Shown: positions 44,714 to 51,935 of the stretch, piece by piece
How the letters are laid out: each line of letters starts with the position of its first letter
Numbering within the stretch: position 1 is the first letter of the stretch
Assembly: GCF_001405015.1 (NCBI RefSeq)
Contig: NZ_CYZX01000002.1
Coordinates: 121,523 to 185,522, forward strand
Length of the DNA stretch: 64,000 nt
Direction of reading: 5' to 3'
DNA from: Clostridium disporicum
GTDB lineage: Bacteria > Bacillota > Clostridia > Clostridiales > Clostridiaceae
Notes under the pieces: model-generated
Seen by the model: only the letters and a program-made list of their open reading frames with translations
Told to the model about the DNA's origin: nothing
Database searches by the model: none
Translations under genes and position numbers: made by a program

Positions 44714-46048
44714 ATGATATTAGTATGTAATGGAAGAGTAATTACTCATGATGAAAACAATCCTTTTATAGAAAATGGAGCTGTTCTAATAGATGGAAAT
44801 ATTATAAAGGAAATTGGTACAACCAAAGAATTAAGGGTTAAATACGGACAAGCTGAAGTAATAGATGTTTCTGGAAAGGTTATAATGCCTGGACTTATAA
44901 ATACTCATCATCATATTTATAGTGCTTTTGCAAGAGGATTAAACCTAAATAATCCTCCAGCTAAGTCTTTTACAGATATATTAAAAAATGTTTGGTGGAA
45001 AATAGATAAAAAGCTTACAGAAGAGGATAACAAGTATAGTGCATATACTACTTTAATTGAGTGTATCAAAGATGGAGTAACAACTGTTTTCGACCATCAT
45101 GCAAGTCCTATGTCAGTAGAAGGAAGTCTTTTTACTTTAGCAAAAGCTGCTGAAGATTTAGGGGTAAGAGGAAGTTTCTGTTATGAAGTATCTGATAGAG
45201 ATGGTAAAGATATATTAGAAGCTGGAATAAAGGAGAATATAGATTTTATAAAATATGCCAATAGTAGAACTGATGATATGGTAAAAGGTATGTTTGGAAT
45301 GCATGCATCCTTTACTTTAAGTCATGAAAGCCTTTTAAAATGCGTTGATGCTATGGAGGGACTTGATGTAGGGTATCATGTACATGTAGCAGAAGGTATT
45401 GAAGATGTATATGATAGTTTAAATAGAAGTGGTAAGAGAGTTGTAGAAAGGCTAAATGATTATGGAATTTTAGGTGAAAAGACATTAGCAGTTCATTGTA
45501 TTCATGTAAATGATAGAGAGATGGATATTCTAAAAGAAACTAATACTACTGTAATTAATAACCCAGAGTCTAATATGGGAAATGCAGTGGGATGTGCACC
45601 TGTTATTAGATTTTTTGAAAAAGGATTAACAGTAGGCTTAGGAACAGATGGTTATACAAGTGATATTTTTGAATCTATTAAGGTTGAAAATATAATTCAT
45701 AAAGCCAATCTTTGTAATCCAAATATAGGTTTTATGGAAACTGGAACTATGGCCTTTAAGAATAATAGTAAAATTGCTTCAAAGTACTTTAAAAATGAAG
45801 TTGGAATTTTAAAAGAAGGTGCTTACGCTGACTTAATAGTAGTAGATTATAATCCGCTTACAGTTATGAATGAAAATAATTTATTTGGACATATATTCTT
45901 TGGAATGACAGGTAGATCAGTAGATACAACAATAATTAATGGTAAGGTAGTAATGAAAGATAGAAAAATATTAACTGTTGATGAAGAAGAAATATTAACT
46001 AAATCAAGAGAGGTATCAGCTAAGCTTTGGGATAGATTGAATAGTTAA
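44714..46048 (+). CDS. ssnA: SsnA family amidohydrolase
   Basis: A 444-residue metal-dependent amidohydrolase of the TrzN/AtzB/guanine-deaminase-like group. The first metal site is GLINTHHHIYSAFARGL, and the later ligands are in MHASFTLS, YHVHVAEGIED, AVHCIHVND and VGLGTDGYTSD. Its length equals that of E. coli SsnA (about 440), which belongs to the same gene group. It probably opens a ring or removes an amino group from a purine-derived intermediate. Terminator follows. Confidence 0.9.
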   Translation: MILVCNGRVITHDENNPFIENGAVLIDGNIIKEIGTTKELRVKYGQAEVIDVSGKVIMPGLINTHHHIYSAFARGLNLNNPPAKSFTDILKNVWWKIDKKLTEEDNKYSAYTTLIECIKDGVTTVFDHHASPMSVEGSLFTLAKAAEDLGVRGSFCYEVSDRDGKDILEAGIKENIDFIKYANSRTDDMVKGMFGMHASFTLSHESLLKCVDAMEGLDVGYHVHVAEGIEDVYDSLNRSGKRVVERLNDYGILGEKTLAVHCIHVNDREMDILKETNTTVINNPESNMGNAVGCAPVIRFFEKGLTVGLGTDGYTSDIFESIKVENIIHKANLCNPNIGFMETGTMAFKNNSKIASKYFKNEVGILKEGAYADLIVVDYNPLTVMNENNLFGHIFFGMTGRSVDTTIINGKVVMKDRKILTVDEEEILTKSREVSAKLWDRLNS

Positions 46049-46072
46049 TAAAAGAAAGTAGTTAAAAATAAG

Positions 46073-46108
46073 AAGTGCTTAGATAGATTATCTAGGCACT
46101 TTTTTATT
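46073..46108. terminator. ssnA terminator
   Basis: AAGTGCTTAGATA (46073-46085) pairs with TATCTAGGCACTT (46089-46101) with one wobble, followed by TTTTATTA. It also lies just beyond the convergent small zinc-ribbon gene. Confidence 0.85.
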
Positions 46109-46116
46109 ATGATAAG

Positions 46117-46263
46117 CTATATAATTTTTACTTCTTTATGGCCGCATACATCACATTTGTAATAAAGTTTACCATACTGATTATTATCATATGCATAAGG
46201 ATATTTATCCATTATTTCTCCACAAATTGGACATATAACTTCTTCATTGTTCTTAGAATTCAT
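46117..46263 (-). CDS. 48-residue zinc-ribbon protein
   Basis: ATG at 46263 follows TAAGGAGG at good spacing. The protein has two metal knuckles: CPICG at 11-15 and CDVCG at 37-41, separated by 22 residues with several aromatics, and ends HKEVKII. A single four-cysteine zinc site or rubredoxin-like iron site is likely. Tiny ribbon proteins of this type are common in clostridia and uncharacterised. It is next to the end of the purine operon but on the opposite strand. Confidence 0.72.
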   Translation of the reverse strand: MNSKNNEEVICPICGEIMDKYPYAYDNNQYGKLYYKCDVCGHKEVKII

Positions 46264-46329
46264 TTAAGATAACCTCCTTAATATAATATTTTATAAATAT
46301 TATATAGTCAATTAACGGTATTAGCAAAA

Positions 46330-46356
46330 AAAACTCGGCTAATTGCCGAGCTTTTA
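46330..46356 (-). terminator. terminator of the cytochrome b5-like lipoprotein gene
   Basis: CTCGGC (46334-46339) pairs with GCCGAG (46345-46350) around TAATT; on the minus strand it is followed by TTTTTTT. Confidence 0.85.
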
Positions 46357-46770
46357 CTATTGTGCTAATTTTCCAACTACAGGTGAGTTACTTAATATTG
46401 CAGAACCATGAGAAATCTTTTTGATTGATTCAGTTGAATCTGTACCAGCTTTACAGCCATGATGTTCACCATTTGGAAAATTACTAGTTACATCATAAAC
46501 AACACCATCAACAGCTATATATGCAGGCTGACCATTTGTACCGTCATATTTAGATAGTTCATCAAGAGTAAAGGTCTTTTCATTTCCTGAATTGCTTGAT
46601 TCCTTATTATCTGTAGTAGAATTGTTAGTAGTATTGTTAGTAGAGTTTTCTGTTTGCGGTTTATTGTTTGTAGTATCATTAGTAGTTTTATTACCACAAC
46701 CAACAAAAAGCCCTACTACTAGTAAAGTTATTAATAAAAAGTTAATAGATTTTGAGAAATGTTTTTTCAT
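46357..46770 (-). CDS. lipoprotein with cytochrome b5-like domain
   Basis: A 137-residue lipoprotein: signal peptide with lipobox LFVGC (lipid-modified Cys about 25), a Thr/Asn/Ser-rich linker (about 28-68), and a cytochrome b5-like heme/steroid-binding domain starting FTLDELSKYDGTNGQPAYIAV and ending in KKISHGSAIL. The His pair NGEHHGC and SHG could supply heme ligands, but this short Gram-positive version has not been shown to bind heme. ATG 46770 follows AAGGAG. It would sit on the outer face of the membrane. Confidence 0.82.
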   Translation of the reverse strand: MKKHFSKSINFLLITLLVVGLFVGCGNKTTNDTTNNKPQTENSTNNTTNNSTTDNKESSNSGNEKTFTLDELSKYDGTNGQPAYIAVDGVVYDVTSNFPNGEHHGCKAGTDSTESIKKISHGSAILSNSPVVGKLAQ

Positions 46771-47012
46771 ATTGATTACTCCTTTTAGTTTATATATTTT
46801 TGAAACAAATAATTCTTTGATATAAGTATTATTTGTTCAGTGGAAGATATTTATTCTAAACTTGTTAATAAAAATATTTATTAGATATTAGTTGATAATC
46901 TAGGTGTAGGGTGGTAAATAAAAAGTATATTATTCTAACTAAATATTACTTAGCTAGATTTTTGTTATAAAAACATTTTATATTAGAACTAGAGTTCATA
47001 AGTTTTTATTTT

Positions 47013-47046
47013 CCTAAATATACTATTACATAGTGATATATTTAGG
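47013..47046 (+). promoter_or_regulatory. hairpin covering the ribosome site of the 531-residue gene
   Basis: CCTAAATATA (47013-47022) pairs exactly with TATATTTAGG (47037-47046). The right arm contains the AGG of the AGGAG ribosome site before ATG 47055, so pairing would block translation. Confidence 0.5.
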
Positions 47047-47054
47047 AGAAAAAT

Positions 47055-48650
47055 ATGTTAAAAAGTAAAGAGTCTTTAGAAGTGGAATATTTAGGAGGGG
47101 AAAAGCTTCAAATATCTGAATATGAAAATAAGATGTGTAATTTTTATTTAATAAAAAAAGTTTCAGATAAAGGTGAAGATTATAGTATTGAAAGTAATGA
47201 TTATTTTATTACAAAAGAATCTAGAAGAATGAGAGGACATAGAAGTATATCCTATGATAAATGTGAAATAGTTGTTTTTGAAGATGATTTAATTATAAAT
47301 GAAGAAAAGTTTAAAGCTATAAAGAAAAATAAAATCGATGAAGCAATAAAAGAAGATTTTTTATACTCTTTAGCATTATATTATATTAAAAATGAAAATA
47401 TAGAAAGTGGACAAGAAATAATAGCTCAAATAGGTGATATTTATATATATAATTTATTAGAAAAAGACTTTAATATTGAAGAAAAAATAAAAGTAATGAA
47501 TATATTAACGGTATGTATTGATGAAAGAAGCAATAGATTTAAAGAGGGAAAGTTAAAGATAAAAGCAAATTCAAAAAATGAAGAGGCTGAATGTTTGATT
47601 CAAATACTAAATGAAATAATGGAAGATAAAGAATCAAAATTACTTTGGGATTATAGCTATGATTATAAAAGAACAACTCAAAAAAACTATATGATAGAAG
47701 ATAATTACATTTTTATAAGACCTAAAATTGGTTATGGAGAGATAAAAGATATAGTTATAGGAAGTAAGAAATTAAATATCTTCGCTAAGGTTAAAATAGA
47801 CGGAGAGGTAAAAAATAAAGAAAATAAATTAAAGTTAGATTCTTATATATTTAGAGAGTATACGTTGGTGCTAAATGGTAAATTGAATATGGGAGTTATG
47901 TGGTGTAAGCTTTCCAATAAACTTAAAGCAAAATATAAAAAAAGAAAATTAATTAAATCAATAAATAATGTATTTGGGGAAGAAATTATTACACTGGACT
48001 TAACTAAGTTAGATATAACAAATAATAAAATGTTGAGATTGTTAGATGCAGAATGTATAGCAGAATATCTTTGGAAAATAGAGGAGCTGAAGATAAGACA
48101 GGGAATAATATCTAATATAATTAAAGATAGATATAAAAATGATAAAGTTAATAAAAATAAATATATAGTGGATGGTACATCAGAGATAATTAAAAAGTAC
48201 AGAGTTGATGAAAAAGGTTTGTATCATCCCATTGGAGTAGAAAAAAATAATGTATCAAGTGATTTTCAAATATATTTAGCTAAAGTTTTTGAATGGAAGG
48301 TAGAAAAATATCCTAAGAAAAAAGTTGAGTTAGATATTGCGGAAGATTATAGAAGTTTATTTAATGATAATGAGGAAGATTCTATGGAGATTATGTGGAA
48401 TGAATATAAAAGACTTAAAGTAGAACAAAAAGAGATTGAGAATAAAGTTAATATCGTTAGAATATCATCTGCAATATTAAATAAGAAAATTTTTATTTGG
48501 GAAAAAGAAATCGAAAAGGAAAAGAAAGAAACTGATAAGTTTTTAGATATTAATACTGTTGTAGGAGGAAAAATAAAAATATCAATTAAAAAGATAAATG
48601 ATATAAGTATTAGACAAGATTCATATAGTCTTATAACAAGGTGTGAGTAA
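47055..48650 (+). CDS. unrecognised 531-residue cytosolic protein
   Basis: A large, highly charged protein rich in Lys, Glu and Ile, with no signal peptide, transmembrane segment or cysteine cluster. I recognise no family. Visible features are a strand-rich N terminus (LEVEYLGGEKLQISEYENK), a helical middle, a domain around 225-330 with NYIFIRPKIGYGEIKDI, and long charged C-terminal helices that may form a coiled coil (about 455-505, EIENKVNIV ... EKEIEKEKKETDK). ATG 47055 follows AGGAG inside a hairpin. It is transcribed alone, ahead of a terminator. AT content matches its neighbours, so recent transfer is not evident. Confidence 0.8.
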   Translation: MLKSKESLEVEYLGGEKLQISEYENKMCNFYLIKKVSDKGEDYSIESNDYFITKESRRMRGHRSISYDKCEIVVFEDDLIINEEKFKAIKKNKIDEAIKEDFLYSLALYYIKNENIESGQEIIAQIGDIYIYNLLEKDFNIEEKIKVMNILTVCIDERSNRFKEGKLKIKANSKNEEAECLIQILNEIMEDKESKLLWDYSYDYKRTTQKNYMIEDNYIFIRPKIGYGEIKDIVIGSKKLNIFAKVKIDGEVKNKENKLKLDSYIFREYTLVLNGKLNMGVMWCKLSNKLKAKYKKRKLIKSINNVFGEEIITLDLTKLDITNNKMLRLLDAECIAEYLWKIEELKIRQGIISNIIKDRYKNDKVNKNKYIVDGTSEIIKKYRVDEKGLYHPIGVEKNNVSSDFQIYLAKVFEWKVEKYPKKKVELDIAEDYRSLFNDNEEDSMEIMWNEYKRLKVEQKEIENKVNIVRISSAILNKKIFIWEKEIEKEKKETDKFLDINTVVGGKIKISIKKINDISIRQDSYSLITRCE

Positions 48651-48669
48651 AGATAGTTTTAAAAAATTC

Positions 48670-48706
48670 TAAAACCTCAAGTTGTGGAATTGCTTGAGGT
48701 TTTCAA
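48670..48706 (+). terminator. terminator after the 531-residue gene
   Basis: AAAACCTCAAG (48671-48681) pairs with CTTGAGGTTTT (48693-48703). The T-run is short. Confidence 0.75.
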
Positions 48707-48827
48707 TATGTAAATAAAATTGATGAATATATTTAGAGATATGTAAATAAGTATATTATAGGTGGAAGTATAAATTTAAAGAATTATAATAACACCATTA
48801 ATGAAAAGGTTATCAAAGGAGAGGGAT

Positions 48828-48893
48828 ATGGAAACGAAAGATATTTTGAATTCGTATAATATTTTAAGGTGGGAGGAGAAAGAAGTAAGATGA
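48828..48893 (+). CDS. 21-residue leader peptide overlapping the PTS IIB gene
   Basis: ATG 48828 follows AAAGGAGAGG at good spacing. The frame has 21 codons (METKDILNSYNILRWEE and four more) and stops in the ATGA that contains the ATG of the next gene. That arrangement is typical of translational coupling. The peptide has no recognised motif. It could be a true small protein or a device that opens the downstream ribosome site. Confidence 0.5.
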   Translation: METKDILNSYNILRWEEKEVR

Positions 48894-49195
48894 AGATAGT
48901 TCTTGTTTGTTTAAACGGTATGTCTACAGGAGACTTAGTAAATAAGATGAATAAAATATCTATTGAAAAAAATCTTGATTTAGATATTACAGGAGTTGGA
49001 TATACGGATATAGTTAAAGAGATAGACGGAGCTAGTGTAATTTTACTTGGACCGCAAGTTAAGCACTACATAAGAAAGGTAAGAGAAATGGCAGAGCCTA
49101 AAGAAATACCGGTACAAATTATAGATCATATAACATATGGAATGAGAAATGCTGATAAAGTAATAGATCTAGCTCTTAATATAGCAAAGAAATAA
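48890..49195 (+). CDS. orphan PTS lactose/cellobiose-type IIB protein
   Basis: A 101-residue phosphocarrier. The start is ATG 48890 (GGGAGGAG upstream), inside the stop of the 21-codon ORF; an in-frame GTG at 48869 would place the ribosome site inside the protein. Cys7 in VLVCLNGMSTGDLVNKM is the phosphorylated residue of the IIB Lac/Cel fold, and DGASVILLGPQVKHYIRKV matches the family's C-terminal half. No IIA or IIC gene is nearby, so it is an orphan that may serve a transporter elsewhere or act as a regulator. Confidence 0.85.
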   Translation: MKIVLVCLNGMSTGDLVNKMNKISIEKNLDLDITGVGYTDIVKEIDGASVILLGPQVKHYIRKVREMAEPKEIPVQIIDHITYGMRNADKVIDLALNIAKK

Positions 49196-49200
49196 AGAAT

Positions 49201-49246
49201 AAAAGCCATGAGATTAATAAGTTATCTCTTGGCTTTATTTTTTTTA
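49201..49246 (+). terminator. terminator after the IIB gene
   Basis: AAAGCCATGAGAT pairs with ATCTCTTGGCTTT with one T-T mismatch, followed by ATTTTTTTT. Confidence 0.88.
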
Positions 49247-49347
49247 AAAGAGGTTAATAATATAAAAGTTATTTAATAGTATGAATATTAGATTTAATAA
49301 AGTTAATAATATGAATGAATTTATTTTTTATTATAAAAAATATATGG

Positions 49348-49398
49348 TATAATATACTAAAATAACAATTATTAAACAATAGTGCTTATTAACAATAT
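49348..49398 (+). promoter_or_regulatory. ldh -10 box and Rex-like half-site repeats
   Basis: TATAAT is at 49348-49353. Downstream, TTATTAAACAATA (49369-49381) and TTATTAACAATAT (49386-49398) form an imperfect direct repeat whose second copy contains TTAACAA, half of the Rex consensus. A full TTGTTAA/TTAACAA palindrome is not present. Confidence 0.35.
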
Positions 49399-49418
49399 AA
49401 AATCAAGGGGTGAAAGCT

Positions 49419-50357
49419 ATGAGTAAAATATCAATTATAGGAGCAGGATCAATTGGAGCAACAACAGCTTTTGCATTATTGCAAAAAGGTATAGCAAGGG
49501 AAATAGTGATAAATGACATAAATCAAGAAAAGGCTTTAGGAGAAGTAATGGATTTAATGCATGGAAGTTCATTATGCAAACCATGTAATGTTACTTTAGG
49601 AACAATAGAAGATACTAAAGATTCTGATGTTGTTATTATAACTGCTGGATTAAATCAAAAACCAGGAGAAACAAGATTAGATTTAGTAGATAAAAACTAT
49701 GGTATATTTAAAGATTTTATTCCTAAGATAGCTAAGGCAAGTCCTAATGCAATATTACTAGTAGTATCAAATCCAGTAGATATTTTAGCTTATATGACAT
49801 ATAAGTTATCAGGATTCCCAAAAGAAAGAGTTATAGGATCAGGAACAGTTTTAGATACAGCTAGACTTAGAAGTTTACTTGGAAAATATTTTGAGATAGA
49901 TGGAAGAACAATTGATGGTTTTGTGATGGGTGAGCATGGAGATAGTGAATTTGTTCCTTGGTCATCATTAAGAGTAGGAACTATTCCTGTTAAAAGCTTC
50001 TCAGAACAAAATTCAATAGAATGGGATTGTGAAACAGAAAAAGTTATATCAGAGGATGTTAAGAATTGTGCTTATGAAGTAATAAATCGTAAAGGAGCTA
50101 CAGCATTTGCAGTTGCTGTTGCTTTAGTTAGAATAGTGGAGGCTCTTTTAAGGGATGAAAAAACTATTTTAACAGTATCAACGCTTCTTAATGATTATTG
50201 TGGTGTAAGTGACACTTATTTAAGTGTTCCAACAATTGTAGGAAAAAATGGAGTAGAAAAAGTGCTTAAAGTAGATTTTTCAGATGAAGAAAAAGAAAAG
50301 TTTACTTCATCTGCAAGAATAATGAGAGAATATATTGATAGAATAAATGGAAAATAA
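49419..50357 (+). CDS. ldh: L-lactate dehydrogenase
   Basis: Reduces pyruvate to lactate with NADH. The 312 residues from ATG 49419 (GGGGTGA upstream; the in-frame GTG at 49410 overlaps that site) contain the NAD motif GAGSIGATTA, ITAGLNQKPGETRLDL with the catalytic loop arginine, VVSNPVDILAYM, GSGTVLDTARLR and the catalytic His in MGEHGDSEFVPWS. Assignment as lactate rather than malate dehydrogenase rests on the QKPGETR loop. Rex-like sequences lie in its leader. Confidence 0.93.
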   Translation: MSKISIIGAGSIGATTAFALLQKGIAREIVINDINQEKALGEVMDLMHGSSLCKPCNVTLGTIEDTKDSDVVIITAGLNQKPGETRLDLVDKNYGIFKDFIPKIAKASPNAILLVVSNPVDILAYMTYKLSGFPKERVIGSGTVLDTARLRSLLGKYFEIDGRTIDGFVMGEHGDSEFVPWSSLRVGTIPVKSFSEQNSIEWDCETEKVISEDVKNCAYEVINRKGATAFAVAVALVRIVEALLRDEKTILTVSTLLNDYCGVSDTYLSVPTIVGKNGVEKVLKVDFSDEEKEKFTSSARIMREYIDRINGK

Positions 50358-50370
50358 AATTATAAAAATA

Positions 50371-50399
50371 TTGAATATATGATAAAAGTATTATACAAT
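50371..50399 (+). promoter_or_regulatory. trpS promoter
   Basis: TTGAAT (50371-50376), 17-base spacer, TACAAT (50394-50399). Transcription would start near 50406, at the head of the T-box leader. Confidence 0.65.
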
Positions 50400-50405
50400 A
50401 TATGT

Positions 50406-50690
50406 AAATGAATTGTATTAATCCTATGAAAAGGAGAAGTAACTAAATTTAGATTCAATTAAGAGAGTTAAGGATGGTGAAATCTTAGCAAGAAAAAATT
50501 TAGTGAATGGACCTTAGAGGAATTAGCAGAAATTTTTATAAGAGTATGTGATATGGTGGCCTGCACCTTATAGCAGGTAAAGTATATTAGTACTTGAATT
50601 TAAGAGGTATAATTTTAAATTATACAATTTAGGTGGTACCGCGGATTAACTCCGTCCTATAATATTTATAGGATGGAGTTTTTATTTTTT
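50406..50690 (+). ncRNA. T-box leader for trpS, Trp specifier
   Basis: This untranslated leader senses uncharged tRNA-Trp. The T-box sequence AGGTGGTACCGCGG is at 50631-50644. The specifier segment GAATGGACC has the Trp codon TGG at 50508-50510. The leader ends in a terminator: ACTCCGTCCTATAA (50649-50662) pairs with TTATAGGATGGAGT (50667-50680), followed by a T-run. Uncharged tRNA would stabilise the antiterminator and allow trpS transcription. The 5' boundary is set from the promoter. Confidence 0.92.
50649..50690 (+). terminator. T-box regulated terminator
   Basis: The perfect stem from 50649 to 50680 includes the base following the T-box, followed by TTTATTTTTTT. It is mutually exclusive with the antiterminator. 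Confidence 0.9.
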
Positions 50691-50772
50691 TATGGTATAG
50701 AAATTAGAAAATAGTATTCAGAGTATTACTTTGATTACAAATTGAGTTTAATTATTGGAGGCGTTAAAAAGT

Positions 50773-51786
50773 ATGAATAAAGAAATTATTTTAACAGGGG
50801 ATAGACCAACTGGTAAATTACATTTAGGACATTATATAGGTTCATTAAAAAACAGGGTTAAATTACAGAATACTGGAAAGTATGAAAGTTTTATTATGAT
50901 AGCTGATCAGCAAGCATTAACAGATAATGCAAGAAATCCTGAAAAGATAAGAAACAGTTTAATAGAAGTTGCGTTAGATTATTTAGCAGTTGGAATAGAA
51001 CCAAGTAAAGCTACTATATTTGTACAATCACAAATACAAGAGTTAAATGAATTAACTATGCATTATCTAAATCTTGTTACGGTAGCTAGATTAAATAGAA
51101 ATCCCACAGTAAAAGAGGAAATTAAATTAAGAGATTTTAAAAATAGTATACCTGCTGGATTTTTAATATATCCTGTAAGTCAAGCTGCTGATATAACAGC
51201 ATTCAAAGCTAATTTAGTGCCAGTTGGAGAAGATCAATTGCCTATGATTGAGCAAACTAGAGAAATAGTTAGAACCTTTAATTCTATATATGGAGATATA
51301 TTAGTGGAGCCTAAGGCAATGGTTCCTGAAGATACCTTAGGAAGATTACCAGGAATTGATGGCAAGGCAAAAATGAGTAAGTCATTAGGAAATGCTATTT
51401 ATATATCAGATGAAGCTGATGTGGTTAGCAAAAAAATTATGAGCATGTATACAGATCCTAACCATATCAAAGTATCAGATCCAGGTAAAGTTGAAGGAAA
51501 CACTGTATTTACTTATTTAGATGCCTTTTGTAAAGATAAAGAGGCAGTTTGTAGTATGAAAGAGCATTACAAACAAGGTGGCTTAGGAGATGTAAAAGTA
51601 AAGCGTTATTTAAATGAAGTGCTACAGGCAGAATTAGAGCCGATAAGAAAAAGAAGAAGTGAATATGAGAAAGATTTAGATTATGTATATAAGATATTAA
51701 GAGAAGGAAGCATTAAAGCTAGAGAAGTAGCAAGTAAAACAACAAAAGAAGTAAGAGAAGCAATAGGAATTGAATATTTTAAGTAA
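50773..51786 (+). CDS. trpS: tryptophanyl-tRNA synthetase
   Basis: Charges tRNA-Trp. The 337 residues from ATG 50773 (TTGGAGG upstream; the in-frame TTG at 50755 overlaps it) have the class I signatures GDRPTGKLHLGHY (HIGH-type) and GKAKMSKSLGNAI (KMSKS). The length is typical of bacterial TrpRS. Regulation is by the T-box leader directly upstream. A terminator follows. Confidence 0.97.
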   Translation: MNKEIILTGDRPTGKLHLGHYIGSLKNRVKLQNTGKYESFIMIADQQALTDNARNPEKIRNSLIEVALDYLAVGIEPSKATIFVQSQIQELNELTMHYLNLVTVARLNRNPTVKEEIKLRDFKNSIPAGFLIYPVSQAADITAFKANLVPVGEDQLPMIEQTREIVRTFNSIYGDILVEPKAMVPEDTLGRLPGIDGKAKMSKSLGNAIYISDEADVVSKKIMSMYTDPNHIKVSDPGKVEGNTVFTYLDAFCKDKEAVCSMKEHYKQGGLGDVKVKRYLNEVLQAELEPIRKRRSEYEKDLDYVYKILREGSIKAREVASKTTKEVREAIGIEYFK

Positions 51787-51841
51787 TAAATGTATAAAGA
51801 AGAAAATATAAATGCTATAGGGTAAAGAGTTTATTATTTAG

Positions 51842-51872
51842 AAAGACTGATAAAATTCAGTCTTTTTTTATA
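51842..51872 (+). terminator. trpS terminator
   Basis: AAAGACTGA (51842-51850) pairs with TCAGTCTTT (51857-51865), followed by TTTT. Confidence 0.88.
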
Positions 51873-51935
51873 TAAGCTTCATGGAATAATATCGTAAATT
51901 ATTGTGAGAGAGTATGTAAAGTGAGGTTGATGATT

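Noticed and set aside
46592..46825. Plus-strand ORF opposite the cytochrome b5-like lipoprotein
   Set aside because: The minus-strand gene has a lipobox, ribosome site and terminator; the + frame is a shadow of its Thr/Asn linker.
48890..49195. Complete PTS sugar transport operon
   Set aside because: Only a IIB gene is present; flanking genes are unrelated and a terminator follows directly.
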